A DNA stretch of 64,000 bases from Symsagittifera roscoffensis (lineage: Eukaryota; Xenacoelomorpha; Acoela; Convolutidae): the NCBI RefSeq assembly GCF_963678635.1, contig NC_087064.1, positions 25,956,189-26,020,188 of the forward strand, given 5' to 3'. Of this stretch, positions 1 through 11,253 are shown piece by piece. Numbering within the stretch: position 1 is the first letter of the stretch; the number at the start of each line of letters is the position of its first letter. The notes under the pieces are model-generated. The model ran no database searches. It saw only the letters and a list, made by a program, of their open reading frames with translations, and had not been told where the DNA came from. The translations under genes were made by a program, and so were the position numbers.

Positions 1-529
1 TTCAAAAACTTGTATCGTTCTCATTGAAAAAAAAATAAAGCTCTAGGATTGCTCAGCTTTCTCAGAATTCTGTAATTTTTCCACAAAATGACAACTTCGC
101 CGATTCTTGGAAAATTTGCCATGAATTCAAATGGCTTTCTATCAATGAAATATCATCTCTACACAAGATGAGTGATCACAGTCACGTTTTTTTGTATGTT
201 ACAAACAGATAATAAAACAAAACTGCGCCTCTGATCATTTGTGTGATGAGTTTTTTAAGTTTTGAACGAGGTTCCTCCACACGAATTGTCCTTCAACATT
301 TCACTATTCCAACATGCCAACTTCACCAACCATTTTATCAATTCATATACCCAAACCTACAAAAACCAAGCCGGACTATCAGGAGTTAATAGCAACAAAT
401 CATCACAATTTGCTTTTTCGTTAAGAAACCAAGCATTCCAGCAGGAGTTGTCAACTTAGTAAGTAGTCAGTCAAAAATTTTGTGTCTAATCCACGATTTA
501 AAAATTTTTCTGCGTGATTGTAAGTTGAA
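1..529. other. No gene recognised
   Basis: AT-rich sequence with frequent stops in all frames. The only open stretch (262-459, plus) has low-complexity Asn/Phe/Ser composition, no recognisable domain and no convincing splice context, so I do not call it a gene. Confidence 0.5.
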
Positions 530-913
530 GTGAAAATTGCGATGTCCACAAATGTTTTGCAATTTTCACTTTGTGCGAATCATTTTGGATTTATTTGGGA
601 CGATCTGTCTGAAATGAGTCAAATTAACCTTGTTAAAACGGACAATTCACATGAAAGCTTCGATATTATTTTTCTGATAACCAACAAGAAAGACGAAAAC
701 ATTTGCAATCTGAACGAGGACCTTAACGTTCCTAATTCCACAGGCCCCACATCGTCGAATGCACCAAAGAAAAATCACTTTGACACAAACGCAGCTGTTG
801 AAATTTTCAATTTATATGTCGACGATGAACCTGATCTCAAAAATTTGCGTATTCAAATGTTATTCAATGTTTTCATGACTGTATTGAAAAAGCCAAAAAA
901 TTTTGAGTGGTAA
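530..913 (+). CDS. Unrecognised ORF, 127 codons, doubtful
   Basis: An open frame starting at an ATG and ending in TAA. I recognise no family. The translation is slightly acidic (Asp/Glu/Asn-rich in its middle, around residues 30-80) and has no signal peptide or membrane segment. A second in-frame ATG lies four codons after the first. It stands in otherwise stop-rich DNA with no supporting neighbour or clear splice sites. It could be an orphan single-exon gene, an exon, or chance. Confidence 0.22.
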   Translation: MKIAMSTNVLQFSLCANHFGFIWDDLSEMSQINLVKTDNSHESFDIIFLITNKKDENICNLNEDLNVPNSTGPTSSNAPKKNHFDTNAAVEIFNLYVDDEPDLKNLRIQMLFNVFMTVLKKPKNFEW

Positions 914-2092
914 TTCATTGCGAATTTTTATAAATCATCTATTTCTTTGCTTCAATTGGAAGCATTGCTGTTCCCCTCCATTTTCCCTTTTCAAACTTCA
1001 GACATTTTGACGCCGGGAGCCTTGCATTTTTCTGTGCTCTTCCGACCACAAATGTAAAAAATTTGGCTTTGCAAGACTGTTGCTGCGTTTTAGGTCAAGA
1101 ATCACCGACACTTCACTCTTGACATCCTCGAGCCACCGATATATTCAATTCGCCACTGATTGTTTAATAAAATCTGGAGCACTCGAACGAAATTTTTTGA
1201 AGAGAACTCCAATCTTTAATTTTGTAAAGTGAAAAAGTTAACTGGTTCGCAAAACAATTCAATTTTCAAAAAAATGACAACGACCTTTCTGTTCGACAAC
1301 TGGCTGCTGCTTTGCGACGCGAAATGGTTACCTTTTTTTTAACATGGACTTGCAGTCAACGTAAGCATCCTGGAGTTATTCCGCTCTTCGAAGCTCTCAA
1401 AAGTTTTTTTTAGAAAATGCTCGGCCTAGATGAAAAGAGGGTCATATAAAACTCACATGGTAACTTTGGTTAGATGTTGGAGCAGAAGCAAGAAACATTT
1501 CATAAGTTTACTAACAAACTCTACAAAATAAATGTCGGAAAAATAAATAAGATCTGGGTAAGAGTTGAGTTTCAATCAACAGCCGGTAATTTGCCGCATA
1601 ATCACAAAATGCTCTGGGTTGAACCTGGAACATATGATCCGGAAAAATTGATCCAGTGCTCTGAAAAATTGAAGTTTTTTCAGTTTCGCGAAATTTTCGA
1701 ATCTGAAAAAAAAACGCGTTTAATTCTCCTGTAGATATGATGGAACGATATAATGAGTGCGTAAGATTACAGACTCATTGATGTGAAAAATGCATTTACA
1801 GATGTTTGAAAAGAAAAGACCTAGACAGTAATAATTTGTAGGACTCCACCCTCCACCATCGGAATGAAAATAACGCTTAAAATAACCCAACAATATCCTA
1901 AAAACGTTCTAGAGTAACTACATGAGTTAGTTTTTACCGAGAGGTTTGCTAACACTTATGGAGTAGCTCCACCTTTGCAATGTTATAAATGGGTGCATCA
2001 CATTTTCAATAAATTCAGAGAAAACTTTGAAGATAAAAAAACACCAATTTGAATCATATAACTTAATAGACGAAAAGTATGAGAAGTATCTA
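914..2092. other. No gene recognised
   Basis: AT-rich DNA. An 86-codon open stretch at 1474-1734 (plus) has no recognisable domain. I see no RNA gene or element boundary before 2093. Confidence 0.45.
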
Positions 2093-3013
2093 CCCGGGTT
2101 GACCTCCATACACCGAAAATGCTTATCATACAATTCCATACAACAAAAATCATTATCATACAATTCCATACATCAAGTGTATGGAGAAAATCCTTGTCAT
2201 ACAATTTTCATACCTTTTCGAAAAACAATAGAAAAAATTAAACTATATATGCGGCTTTTTGAGAACAGTTGAACAGACTGGTGACAAAAAAAACTGATTT
2301 TAAAATATTTTTGGAAAAAATGCTTGCCATACAATTTCCATATACGACACGAAAATTTACCAAGTAATTTTGAAAATTTGCCCCAAAATTTTTTTTTTGG
2401 GTTTGCAATCGCAAATCGAATTTTGTACGCAAACAAACATTTTCTGAAAAAACTTTTTTTGCATGCAAAATTTAATTTTTTGTGTGCATAACCTAGTCCT
2501 GGATACGATAATATTGGCTTTTTTCTTTTCACAAAATAATTTTTTAAAAACGCTGAAAAATCCTATTCTTTTATTTGACGTGTTTTTATGCCTTGATCAA
2601 TGTCTGATAATTTGAAAATTCACAAATTTAAAATAATCATCATTGAAAAATTTTGCCATAAATTAAAAGTTTGTTACTTTTGTGAAAGACAGCTCGTAGA
2701 CAATTCAGGTCGTTTTCTATGCATTGTAAATGCAAGACCGTCCAACCTCTGGTGCTTTGAGTAACCAAGGTCTTTGTCACTTGTGTTCGGTTGCAAACAC
2801 AATCGAAAATTTGTCAGAAAATTAATTTACCAACAAAAAACAACTTTTTGGTTTAATGGAGAAAGTACCTATCATACAATTTCCCTTTATGGGAAAATGC
2901 TTATCATAGAGTTTTCGTACAATTTTTTGTACTTATGGAATTGTATGAAATTGCATGAAAAGAAATTTCCTATTTATGAGAATTGTTTGATAAGCATTTT
3001 TCGTCAACCCGGG
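2093..3013. mobile_element. Foldback element with CCCGGGTTGAC termini
   Basis: The left end reads CCCGGGTTGAC and continues to AAAATGCTTATCA after a ~10-bp insertion. The right end (2985-3013) is its inverted complement. Both ends are bordered by TA (2091-2092 and 3014-3015), as expected for a Tc1/mariner-type target duplication. The interior repeats a motif like TATCATACAATTYCCATA in both orientations (around 2125, 2155, 2195, 2325, 2870, 2940), consistent with long decayed inverted arms. No transposase frame is present, so it would be non-autonomous. Confidence 0.55.
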
Positions 3014-4261
3014 TACTTATTCACACACATTTGTGTGAGAAAATTAGCTTCAGATGTTTGAAGCGTAAAAGTTTGAATAATAATGTTTGCCGAACAGCAG
3101 CTATCAGATCATCATTGGAAACTGAATACTATACAACAATATCCGGGAGAGGCAATAGGATATATGCATGACTTAGGTTTTGCTGACATAAGAAAATCTG
3201 GCAATGTATCAAGGATCGATTTGTTTGCGACAAGTGGATGTATGCAGCCTCTTCATGTGAACACCAGTTTCTAATTTGCATTAGATTGTTCCAATAATGC
3301 GAATCTAGTACCACCTTGATGCATTGTGCCGGTCAACCAGTTAAGTAGGCAAGCAAGCAAGAACTTAGCATCTGTTCAATAAGAGAAGAAGTTTAATTGG
3401 CAAAAAATAGAGCGCATGAGCTGTCATTTGGTGGCCTTAACTAAAAATTTTGGAAATTGACCTACTCCTTGTACATGAGTGTAAAATTGAGAATTGAAAG
3501 AAGCCAAGTTAGAGAGTAGCGTACTGCAAAAGAATCCTCGGAAAACCCTTTGCCAGGAGAGTTGAATCGTGATTTTGTTTTTTTTTATCCGCATTTCAAC
3601 ACAGGGAATACCCGATTCAAGTGTTCTCAAAAAATTGTTGAATAAACAATTCTATAGACTACAAAAAAACTTGTGGGTTGATATTTTGTTTCTGATGTGC
3701 ACGAAAAAATTGAATTCGTTTAACCAAAAATGTTTTAAAAGGGCGGGAAAACCACGATCAAGCACAAAAAATTTATAATTGGCTTTCAAATAAAAGAAAA
3801 GGCATGCCAAAGTAAACTTACAAGAAAACGGAATAAAAATGCTCCCAGTCGTACAGAAGAGTCCAAGAGATTGAAAACTTTTCATTTTTGAGCTGCAAAA
3901 AATAAACCGACCAACTCAGACTTAAGTTTCAATATAAATACCATTGATGCGAGCTGCAACGCAGGCAAACGTTCAATGAGCTGAAAATTGTCGTGAAAAA
4001 ACTTTTTTGCCTAAATTAGAAGTTCAGCTTGATCAAAAAGTTTCTGGCTTGTCTTTTTTGCGAATTTGCAGATTTATGTTCAGACTTTTCAGACTTATTT
4101 TCAGAACCTGAAGATTTGTGTACAGATTTTGCAGACTTTGATCTGCGTTGCGACTACGAATTTTCAGTCTGAATATAAACCACGACTTCAACCCGGGGAC
4201 CTATGTTCCCACCTACTCGACCAAAATCGGTTATGTTTCGACTTTACTGGACCTGTTTCAA
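3014..4261. other. No gene recognised
   Basis: Repeat-derived or intergenic DNA without a supportable coding region. The last ~70 bp (about 4192-4250) resemble the sequence just right of the LTR retrotransposon (about 10852-10905). Confidence 0.4.
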
Positions 4262-4423
4262 CATTTAGAGAAAGAAACGTAATTCTTATGTAACTGATGT
4301 TCTCTAAAACTTTTTTAATATCTCTGATAGGTGAGTTTTGCCTTTGTGTTAAAGTATTGGTTGTGCTGTTAGATTTTACTATCGTAAAAACACGAATACT
4401 TAATTCAAATGATTATACTAACA
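4262..4423 (+). repeat. 5' LTR (approximate limits)
   Basis: Aligns with 10682-10841. The best-conserved stretch starts TGTAACTGATGTTCT (4289) and ends ...CTAACA (4423). Alignment extends ~27 bp further left with more mismatches, so the exact 5' end is uncertain. Divergence between the LTRs is high, indicating an old insertion. Confidence 0.62.
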
Positions 4424-4569
4424 ATCTATCACGGAATGGCTTAGAAATTAGATAATGTTGTATGCTTTATGCTGGATCAACGTCAGAGGCGAAAGAGTTC
4501 AGTGATTGAATAACGTATTTTGAAGTAAACAGCAAGCTGCAGAGTTAAACGATTCTACAGAAAATTCTG

Positions 4570-4872
4570 CAGGTTTTTCTAAAAGATAGTGCATTTAACT
4601 TTTATGACGAATTTGATCAAGAGGTGAAGGGAGACCTCGACAACTTGAAAGGTGCACTGCTGAAAGCTTTTTCGATACGGCCATCGGAAGCCTACGAATT
4701 GTTCATTAGTCGGAAATTGTTATTAGGCGAACTGGTGGAGGTGCTCATATCGGACCTTAAGCGTTCAGCAGGACTGATTGGTATAAAAATTATGGACATG
4801 GATACTGTTGAACCTTTCGAAAGGCATCAAGTTTTAAAAGCATTACCTAACGAAGTGAGCAGTCAGCTGTAG
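4570..4872 (+). pseudogene. Retrotransposon gag fragment
   Basis: The frame matches the capsid part of Gypsy-type Gag. An upstream helix (F-L-K-D-S-A-F then F-Y-D) is followed by a Leu-Lys helix, A-F-S-I-R-P, E-A-Y-E-L-F and a final L-P-N-E-V-S-S-Q-L, the usual spacing of the retrotrans_gag family. The 82-codon frame starting at 4624 opens in the middle of the domain and is closed by TAG at 4870. It is a remnant, not a functional gene. Confidence 0.6.
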
Positions 4873-5084
4873 TCGGCTCTTACTACAAGTCACTTTCTCT
4901 GTCTGAATTGCAAAAGTGGTGTAGAGAGAAGTTTTAACATCACACGGTGATGGAAGCGCGTGCCAGTTAGTTTCGAACGCTAAGGCACGTCAGGCACCAA
5001 ACAGAGGGCATTCAAAGGATGCGCATAAAGGGGATCGATTTATTTGGGGGAAGACTGGTCTTTTTTTGCGATAATGCTGGTAAA

Positions 5085-5463
5085 ATGAGCGCGCGCAAAT
5101 GGAAACGCTACAGATGTGGTACTGAGGACCACAAGGCAGCAATGCGCCACAGGTAACGAGCCAAAGAAACTTCAGTGGGTGAACGCCGGCGCGGCAGTGA
5201 GCTCCCTCTCTTCGCCAGAGTCAGCGGTACACTTTGAAGGCTCTATCTTGCACCTAATATTGGACACATTTATTTGTTCTTGTTTGGTGGTAGGCAGGAT
5301 AGTGGAGAAGTTTGGGTTGGAGTTTCGTCCTTGCAAAGAGACATTGGGTACTGATGAGAACACATCTAAGCCGTTTGTGGGTAGGGGCAGGTTGTCTTTT
5401 GGTGAAACTTGGCGAAAAGTGTCGTTAGTAGAGTTTGTGTTGTATATCTCGAACTGTTGTTAG
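5085..5463 (+). pseudogene. Gag zinc knuckle and aspartic protease remnant
   Basis: Near 5100-5155 the translation has the later part of a CCHC knuckle (C-G, then H, then A); the first and last Cys appear mutated. Around 5263 an L-D-T followed by hydrophobic residues and a downstream Gly-rich stretch looks like a retropepsin active-site region, but the Gly after D-T is lost. The two parts are offset by frame breaks. Confidence 0.4.
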
Positions 5464-5734
5464 GATGTGTCGCTCCTTGGGGGTGAAACTTTGGAGGATC
5501 ACTGACACGGAATCGAGGTACCGATTGCTCGGTGCAGGTTAACATTGACAAGGTCAACAGTGGGGTAGCTGGAGTGGGTGAGGTTTCTAGGAACGTTTCT
5601 ATGTTAGGAACGTTTCTATGTAGTGTGGCCGTGAGCGTACAACAAGAGAAAAGATCGAAATTTCATGAAACGGTGACGTATGTATTGAAGAGGAGGATTT
5701 AACAGTTAAACAGTGCAGTCAGGTAAAAACGCTG

Positions 5735-6010
5735 TTTTTATCTTAGAATTGGGAGACAAAACCTCTAGTTCGTGTTGGGTCAGGATTATCTGAGTATAAA
5801 GATCAAATGAGTAAGGCACACCGTCAATTATATGAAAAAGAGTTGGCATCGTGGATTGAGAAAGGTTGGTTGATGCCTTATTCTACAGATTTACACGGAT
5901 CTATTGGAGGTTTTCTGCCATTTATTGCTGTTGTATAGCACAAGTCAAGTAATTCCGTTCCGCCTGTGATAGACTACACTCATTTGAAAAATGTTTGGAA
6001 CTCCAACACA
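5735..6010 (+). pseudogene. Reverse transcriptase N-terminal remnant
   Basis: The frame reads W-E-T-K-P-L-V-R-V-G, then Y-E-K-E-L-A-S-W-I-E-K-G-W-L-M-P-Y, then a broken P-P-V-I-D-Y-x-x-L-N. This corresponds to the fingers of Gypsy RT (ExxxWIxxGWLxPY ... RPVxDYRxLN). A stop interrupts it near 5935. The palm region downstream to ~6400 is too decayed to align by eye. Confidence 0.55.
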
Positions 6011-6589
6011 AAATTACGGCTTCGACGAGTTTAAGTGGATTTTAGGAGGACATAGTTTCAGATTGATTCAAAAGACCAGCTCTAGAGTTATGAGACGGTG
6101 ACGGTAAAAAAAACAACTTGTGTTCTCACTAGAATGAATTTCCGCTAATCGATTGCGCGCAAGTTCTCGGAATTGGTTTTATGGGCTTCGTTAAACTCAG
6201 AAGAACTTCCCGATGAGTCAAATAGAAATTACCTACGAGATATGTGTGGATAAACCAGATAACGTAGAGCTGCTGAGGAAAACTTTGTATCGCTATTGAC
6301 TTGATATAAAAGTGCCAGTTAGCCTAGAGAAGGCGGCATCGTTGGCTAATGATGTCTACCATGTTGAGGGAGATAAAACTTAATGAAGTCGAAAAGGTGC
6401 AGTGTCCATCGTTCCAGAGGTTTTAACAAAACGGAAGTTCTTCAATTGGGCGATTAGTCTTTGCAGTCACTATCCAGTTAGAGGATGGCCGCGCGTAGTT
6501 GCTACCTGGTTAAAAAGGCTGAAGAGCTGGTTTCCGTTCAGTTACGTGGTTTGGCTGATAACTTGTAAGAGATGGCTGTGATCAGTGAC

Positions 6590-6900
6590 CCGGTTAACGG
6601 TTACTGATGCGTCAATAAGAGACCGAGGACGGTAGTGATGTGGTGTGATGCCGCTGACACTGCAAAGAGGATCTTGTTGGAAGTCGAGGGGAAGCTGGTA
6701 GAATATACTGATTGGTTGAATTTTCATTTCTAGGTGGGGCTTCAGGGAGTGTATTCTCCGTACCGATTTTAAACTTAATTTTCGATTGGGATTCTTCTAA
6801 GATTTCTGTTGCAAAAACGGCGAAGGTTAGCGGACTGTTTCGAATTGTAGTAAAATGCCGCTTACAATTAATCTCGGATATGATCGTCTTATAAGGCATG
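6590..6900 (+). pseudogene. RNase H remnant, copy 1
   Basis: Same sequence as 7683-8030, but ~65 bp around the W-L-R-K and H-I-D-V-A-E-L region are deleted. It begins at the T-V-V-M-W-C-D-A segment and ends with the D-W-D-S-S-K-I-S-V-A-K segment. It sits in a block beginning at 6425 that is repeated at 7501. Confidence 0.55.
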
Positions 6901-7009
6901 GTAGTAACAGTGGAGAGGTTATCGTCTGATTAAAATCCTGCTGATATCCTGCTAATGGTTTAAAAAGAGAACAAGAATTAGAAAATCAGTTGAAGTTAGA
7001 TCATTTCGC

Positions 7010-7470
7010 GAGGCAGTGGTGTCTAGTAGCTGGTTTGAAGATCTCATACATCTGAATGATGTTGTAGAAGTAGATTTAGAACTGGAAGAGGATAAGTCGA
7101 TATTGGAGAAGTCTGGTGATGTGGCTGAAGTATCTCACGGAAACGCATTCCGTTCAGTTTTTCACCAGCTCGTCAGTTTTTCACCAAGACGGTAAATTTT
7201 ATTGCAAAGTCATAAATCCCCCTGAAGACGTTGTTTGGGCTCCGGAAAGACCTGAGACATGCTTAAACATGCATTTCAGGCCGCAATGTGGTCACCCATC
7301 ATACTCATACGCATACATGTCATGCGTATTGTAGCACAACTACGGAATTCTTGGGGCGCCGATGATATTTTCAAGCTATGGGAAAACTGTGTAGCCAAGT
7401 ACTTGACACTTGTGATAGTTGCAGAATGGCAACTCGGACTTTGTTTAGAGTAGAATCTACAGCACAAAAC
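7010..7470 (+). pseudogene. Integrase zinc-binding remnant, copy 1
   Basis: Repeats 9205-9625. Late in the segment, at about 7405-7460, lies the equivalent of a D-T-C-D-S-C motif, the CC half of an integrase HHCC domain, with conserved flanks. Frames are broken. This copy lies upstream of the second RNase H copy, so it is out of the normal order. Confidence 0.4.
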
Positions 7471-7682
7471 TCAGGATTATCTGAGTATAAAGATCAAATG
7501 AACAAAACGGAAGTTCTTCAATTGGGTGATTAGTCTTTGCAGTCACTATCCAGTTAGAGGATGGCTGCGCGTAGTTGGTAACTGGTTAAAAAGGCTGAAG
7601 AGCTTGTTTCCGTTCAGTTACGTGGTTTGGTTGATAACTTGTAAGAGATGGCTGTGATCAGTGACCCGATTAAAGGTTACTA

Positions 7683-8030
7683 ATGCGTCAAAAGAGACCG
7701 AGGACGGTAGTGATGTGGTGTGATGCCACTGACACTGCAAAGGGGATCTTGTTGGAAGTCGATGGGAAGCTGGTAGAATATACTGATTGGTTGCGCAAGA
7801 AGGGTGACCACGTTCATATAGATGTGGCGGAGCTAGATGCTCTGGTAGAAGGGTTAAACTTGATTTCTAGGTGGGGCTTCAGGGAGTGTATTCTTCGTAC
7901 CGATTTTCAAATAGTTTTTGATTGGGACTCTTCTAAGATTTCTGTTGCAAAAACGGCGAAGGTTAGTATACTGTTTCGATTTGTACTAAAATGCCGCCTA
8001 CAATTTATCTTGGATATGATCGTCTCATAA
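7683..8030 (+). pseudogene. RNase H remnant, copy 2
   Basis: A 115-codon open frame matching Gypsy RNase H. Residues ~13-20 carry C-D-A-T-D-T-A-K-G (catalytic D in the DASxxAxGxxLE block). They are followed by W-L-R-K-K, H-I-D-V-A-E-L-D-A-L (catalytic E) and W-G-F-R-E-C-I-L-R-T-D (catalytic D). This is the best-preserved domain of the element. The C-terminal third loses similarity to the family. Confidence 0.65.
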
Positions 8031-8335
8031 GGCATGTTAGTAAGAGTGGAGTGGTTATGGTCCGATTAAAATCCTGCTGACATTTTGACATAAATTCCAT
8101 CGAAATGGTTTAAAAAGAGATTAACAATTAAAAAATCAGTTGAAGTTAGATCACTAGGGGCCCAGCTGAAAGCTGAAGAGACCTGTTTTTTGGTTATTTT
8201 AATATTGATTATTTTGAAATTGTTTTAAAATTTCAGGTTTCTCAAGTCGATAGCGTCCTTCCTACGCAAAAAAGTAAAAGAGAAGCTTATGCATTCATTG
8301 GTAACGCTTTGGTAAAAAGTGTTCATGAGGGAATC

Positions 8336-9050
8336 GGAACGGGTAGTTTTTGAGGAAATCGGAAAGATTTGAAAAAAGGCCGAAAAAGTCAAAAAAGTGA
8401 CTTTTGCTAAGTCTATAGCTCTTCCCCTAGGCAAGTTAAGGACCTGCCGCTTGTGCATGGGGGGTTCCTACAACCTGGTCTATCGATTAAACCCTTAATC
8501 CCAAATCTGGACGGGTAGTTTTTGAGGAAATCGGAAAGATTTGAAAAAAGGTAAAAAAAGTCAAAAAAGTGACTTTTCCTAAGTCTATAGCTATTCCCCT
8601 AAGCAAATTAGGGACCATCCGCTTGTGCATGGGGGGTTCCTACAACCTGGTCTATCGATTAAACCCTTAATCCCAAATCTGGACGCGTAGTTTTTGAGGA
8701 AATCGGAAAGATTTGAAAAAAGGTCAAAAAAGTCAAAAAAGTGACTTTTCCTAAGTCTATAGCTCTTCCCCTAAGCAAATTAGGGACCAGCCGCTTGTGC
8801 ATGGGAGTTTCCTACAACCTGGTCTATCGATTAAAACCTTAATCCCAAATCTGGACGGGTAGTTTTTGAGGAAATCGAAAATTTCCGAAAAAATGGGCAA
8901 AAAGTGAAAAAAGTACCGAGTTGTGAAGCTTTTCTAAGACCGTAGGGGGTGGGGTAGGGTAAAAATTGCCCTAAATTTTATGCAGGCAGGTAGGTGAAAC
9001 GCTACTGAATCCATTGGTACCCCTTTTATGAGAATCTGACGGGTAGTTTT
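8336..9050. repeat. 172-bp tandem repeat, four units plus a partial
   Basis: The phrase GGGTAGTTTTTGAGGAAATC recurs at 8341, 8513, 8685 (one mismatch) and 8857, a steady 172-bp spacing, with a diverged start at 9041. Each unit continues with GGAAAGATTTG, CTAAGTCTATAGCTCTTCCC, GCTTGTGCATGGG and TCTATCGATTAA. The last unit decays after ~60 bp. The array lies inside the retrotransposon, between the duplicated RNase H and integrase segments. Confidence 0.85.
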
Positions 9051-9204
9051 TTGGGAAAGCGAATTTTTCGAAAAAGCGTCTCAAAAAAAATAATAAGAAA
9101 AAAAAAAAAAAACCAGATCTCATCTGGAAAAAAAACGTTTTCATAATACCTGTTTAAAAAAAACGTTTTCATAATACCTGTTTAATAAATCAAACAGGAA
9201 TTTT

Positions 9205-9625
9205 GCGAGCCAGTGTTGTCTAGTGGCTGGTGTGAAGATCACATACAACTGAATGATGGTTTAGAAGTAGATTTAGAACTGGAAGAGGATAAGTCGGTAT
9301 TGGAGAAGTCTGGTGATGGGGCTGAAGTATCTCACGGAAACGCATTCCGTTCAGTTTTTCACCAGCTCGTCAGTTTTTCACCAAGTCGGTTAGTTTTATT
9401 GCGTAGTCAAAAATCCTCCTGAAGACCTTGTTTGGGCTTCTAGTTCAGGCCGCAAGGTGGTCACCCATCATGCCCATACGCATACAAGTCATGGGTGTTG
9501 AAGCACAATTACGGAACTCTTGGGGGCGGCGATGTTATTTTCCAGCTATGTAGCCAAGTTTTTGACACTTGTGATAGTTGCAGAGTAGCGTCTCGGACTT
9601 TGGTTAGAGTAGAATCTACAGCACA
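9205..9625 (+). pseudogene. Integrase N-terminal remnant, copy 2
   Basis: Near-duplicate of 7010-7470. Contains the translated D-T-C-D-S-C-R-V-A-S-R-T-L-V segment of an integrase zinc-binding domain (about 9560-9600), with the histidine half upstream near 9470-9500. Frames are broken. This copy is in correct order with the integrase core that follows. Confidence 0.5.
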
Positions 9626-9629
9626 TTAC

Positions 9630-10400
9630 AACGAACTAGACAGACTATAGCAGGTGTTCAAATGGATTATCCATCTATTGGCGATGGTCGCTATGCAGAT
9701 GTATTCGTCATGGTCTGCTGTCAGACTCGAGGGGTTGAGGCGGTTCCAGTGACAGACCATAAGCGGCTAGTGTAGCAGGAGTTTTTGTTCAAACTTCGTT
9801 ACGGTGAGGAGCACAGAAGGTGGTTCATACGGATAAGGGCCCGAAATTGCGAAGCATTTTGATCAAAATTATCTATCAGGCAATTGGTGTATCAGGCAAT
9901 TGTGTATCACGGAAAAAATGCATGAGTAGATGATTGGGCGGAAAAGTTGAGTTGGGCTGTAGGTTATTATTATGCGCGACGTGCACACTCGTCCATGTGG
10001 ATTTGGCCGATGGAAAAGTTCGTAAGATGGGAATTCTGAGAAGCAGCGTTTGATGCTTAGGGCAGACGAGAAACTGGGCTGTCACGGGAAGAAAAATCGC
10101 GCGTTGCTGTTCAAGATGTCGTTGAGCAAAAACGTTCATTTGGTGCATTGGTGATTGAAGGTAAGTTGTCGCGGCAATTTTCTGAGGGAGAACGTTTACG
10201 GGTCAAGACACCTTCGCGTATGGTTAGGAAAAGACCCACATATGAGACTGGTTGAACCGTAGTTATGCGGATATCGGTAGTAATTTATCAAACAGTCAGG
10301 AAGTCAGGACACGGACATTCGAAGCTTATTCACGTCAATAACCTGAAGGCACCAGGGGCTTTAGGTAACCAAGGCAGTAGTAGCAAGCAGTATTCTTCAA
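9630..10400 (+). pseudogene. Integrase core and C-terminal remnant
   Basis: Around 9690-9770 the translation reads R-Y-A-D-V-F-V-M and V-P-V-T-D-H-K-R-L, matching the first strands of the DDE core of Gypsy integrases. At ~9815-9840, V-V-H-T-D-K-G-P is the second catalytic Asp block. Near 10200-10360, V-K-T-P-S-R-M, Y-E-T-G and then K-L-I-H-V-N-N-L-K follow the usual C-terminal pattern. Stops and frameshifts separate these blocks. Confidence 0.5.
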
Positions 10401-10681
10401 GCGAGACATTTGCTGCTGGTAGGGTGAGACTGCAGCGTACGGGCAGTGAGCCAGTTCAGTTGGACATCTTTCCATGTTCGGGCCAAGAGTTGTCGTCGGG
10501 GAAGGGTTTTGAGTGAAGAGATGTTGAAGATATGATGGTTAGGACAAAATTTGGATAAAATGTCCTTTGAGTTAGAGACTACAAATGAAGAAGTGGCTAG
10601 TGAACGGAGAAGCAATCGGGATTGCCATCCAGTAATCCGATACGGAGTGCCAGTTCCCGAACCCTGGATCGCAAATGGAGG

Positions 10682-10841
10682 TGTCGGTGAATGAAATGCA
10701 ATTCCGATGTAACTGATGTTCTTCACATGTTCTTAAGCTTTTCATTAGGTGATTTTTGCTCTGTGTTTAAGTATTGAATGTGCTGTTAGATTTAAGAATT
10801 GTAAAAACGACAAATACTGAATTCAAGTGATCATATTAACA
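10682..10841 (+). repeat. 3' LTR (approximate limits)
   Basis: Partner of 4262-4423. It follows a purine-rich stretch (AAATGGAGGTG) that could be the polypurine tract, and ends ...ATTAACA at 10841. Confidence 0.62.
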
Positions 10842-11120
10842 CGACTTTGCGCGACCTATTTTTCGACTATCTCGGCCCAAAGTGGGTATGTTTCGACTTT
10901 GTTCTCAACTTAAAATTGCCTCTCGACCGCGGAGTTCCAGTCGCAAAACTGCACGTGCTGGACTTTCAAAGTCGAAACATAAATCGAGCACCTAGACCCG
11001 GATAGCTACTCGCTATCATCACTACATCCTCGTTCTTTGTTTCAACGACTTAAGTGAAAATTGAGGCTTCTTCACTCGGCTGTAGTATAATAACATAGTT
11101 AATGGGCGGTAGCAGCATAC
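10842..11120. other. Flank of the LTR element, with an inverted repeat
   Basis: TATGTTTCGACTTTG (about 10889) and its inverse CAAAGTCGAAACATA (about 10969) form a ~100-bp foldback. A diverged relative of the left arm sits left of the retrotransposon at about 4195-4245. The rest would be intron downstream of the exon at 11121-11253. Confidence 0.4.
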
Positions 11121-11253
11121 CTAGTTCTTTCTCTTTGGTGCCGAATGTATTATTACAGGTCCACTCCACTGCCAGAACATCTGTGAGGTTTGTGAGTGTG
11201 TAGGGACGCAGAGGGTAGTTCTGGCCTCCGTCCGAGTCGTCTAGAAGATTCAC
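11121..11253 (-). CDS. Probable internal exon of a secreted-protein gene
   Basis: On the minus strand, an acceptor (GTCTCAG, ending 11254) and a donor (CTAG|GTATGC, GT at 11120-11119) bound 133 bp that are open in one frame and clearly richer in GC than their surroundings. The 44 codons begin V-N-L-L-D-D-S-D-G-G and include L-R-P-Y-T-L-T-N-L-T-D-V-L-A-V-E-W-T-C-N-N-T-F, with two N-glycosylation sequons, as in an extracellular domain. I do not recognise the family. It starts in phase 0, matching the phase-0 donor of the signal-peptide exon at 13987-14184, so I infer both belong to one gene. It ends in phase 1, and no next exon was found to the left. Confidence 0.5.

Larger units (their letters stand above)
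4262..10841 (+). mobile_element. Decayed Ty3/Gypsy-type LTR retrotransposon
   Basis: Two ~160-bp direct repeats (about 4262-4423 and 10682-10841) flank remnants in the order gag, zinc knuckle/protease, reverse transcriptase, RNase H, integrase, all on the plus strand. RNase H before integrase is the Ty3/Gypsy order. Every domain is broken by stops and frameshifts. The RNase H segment and the start of integrase occur twice, and a 172-bp tandem array lies between the copies. No convincing short target duplication is visible. This is a dead, rearranged element. Confidence 0.75.
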
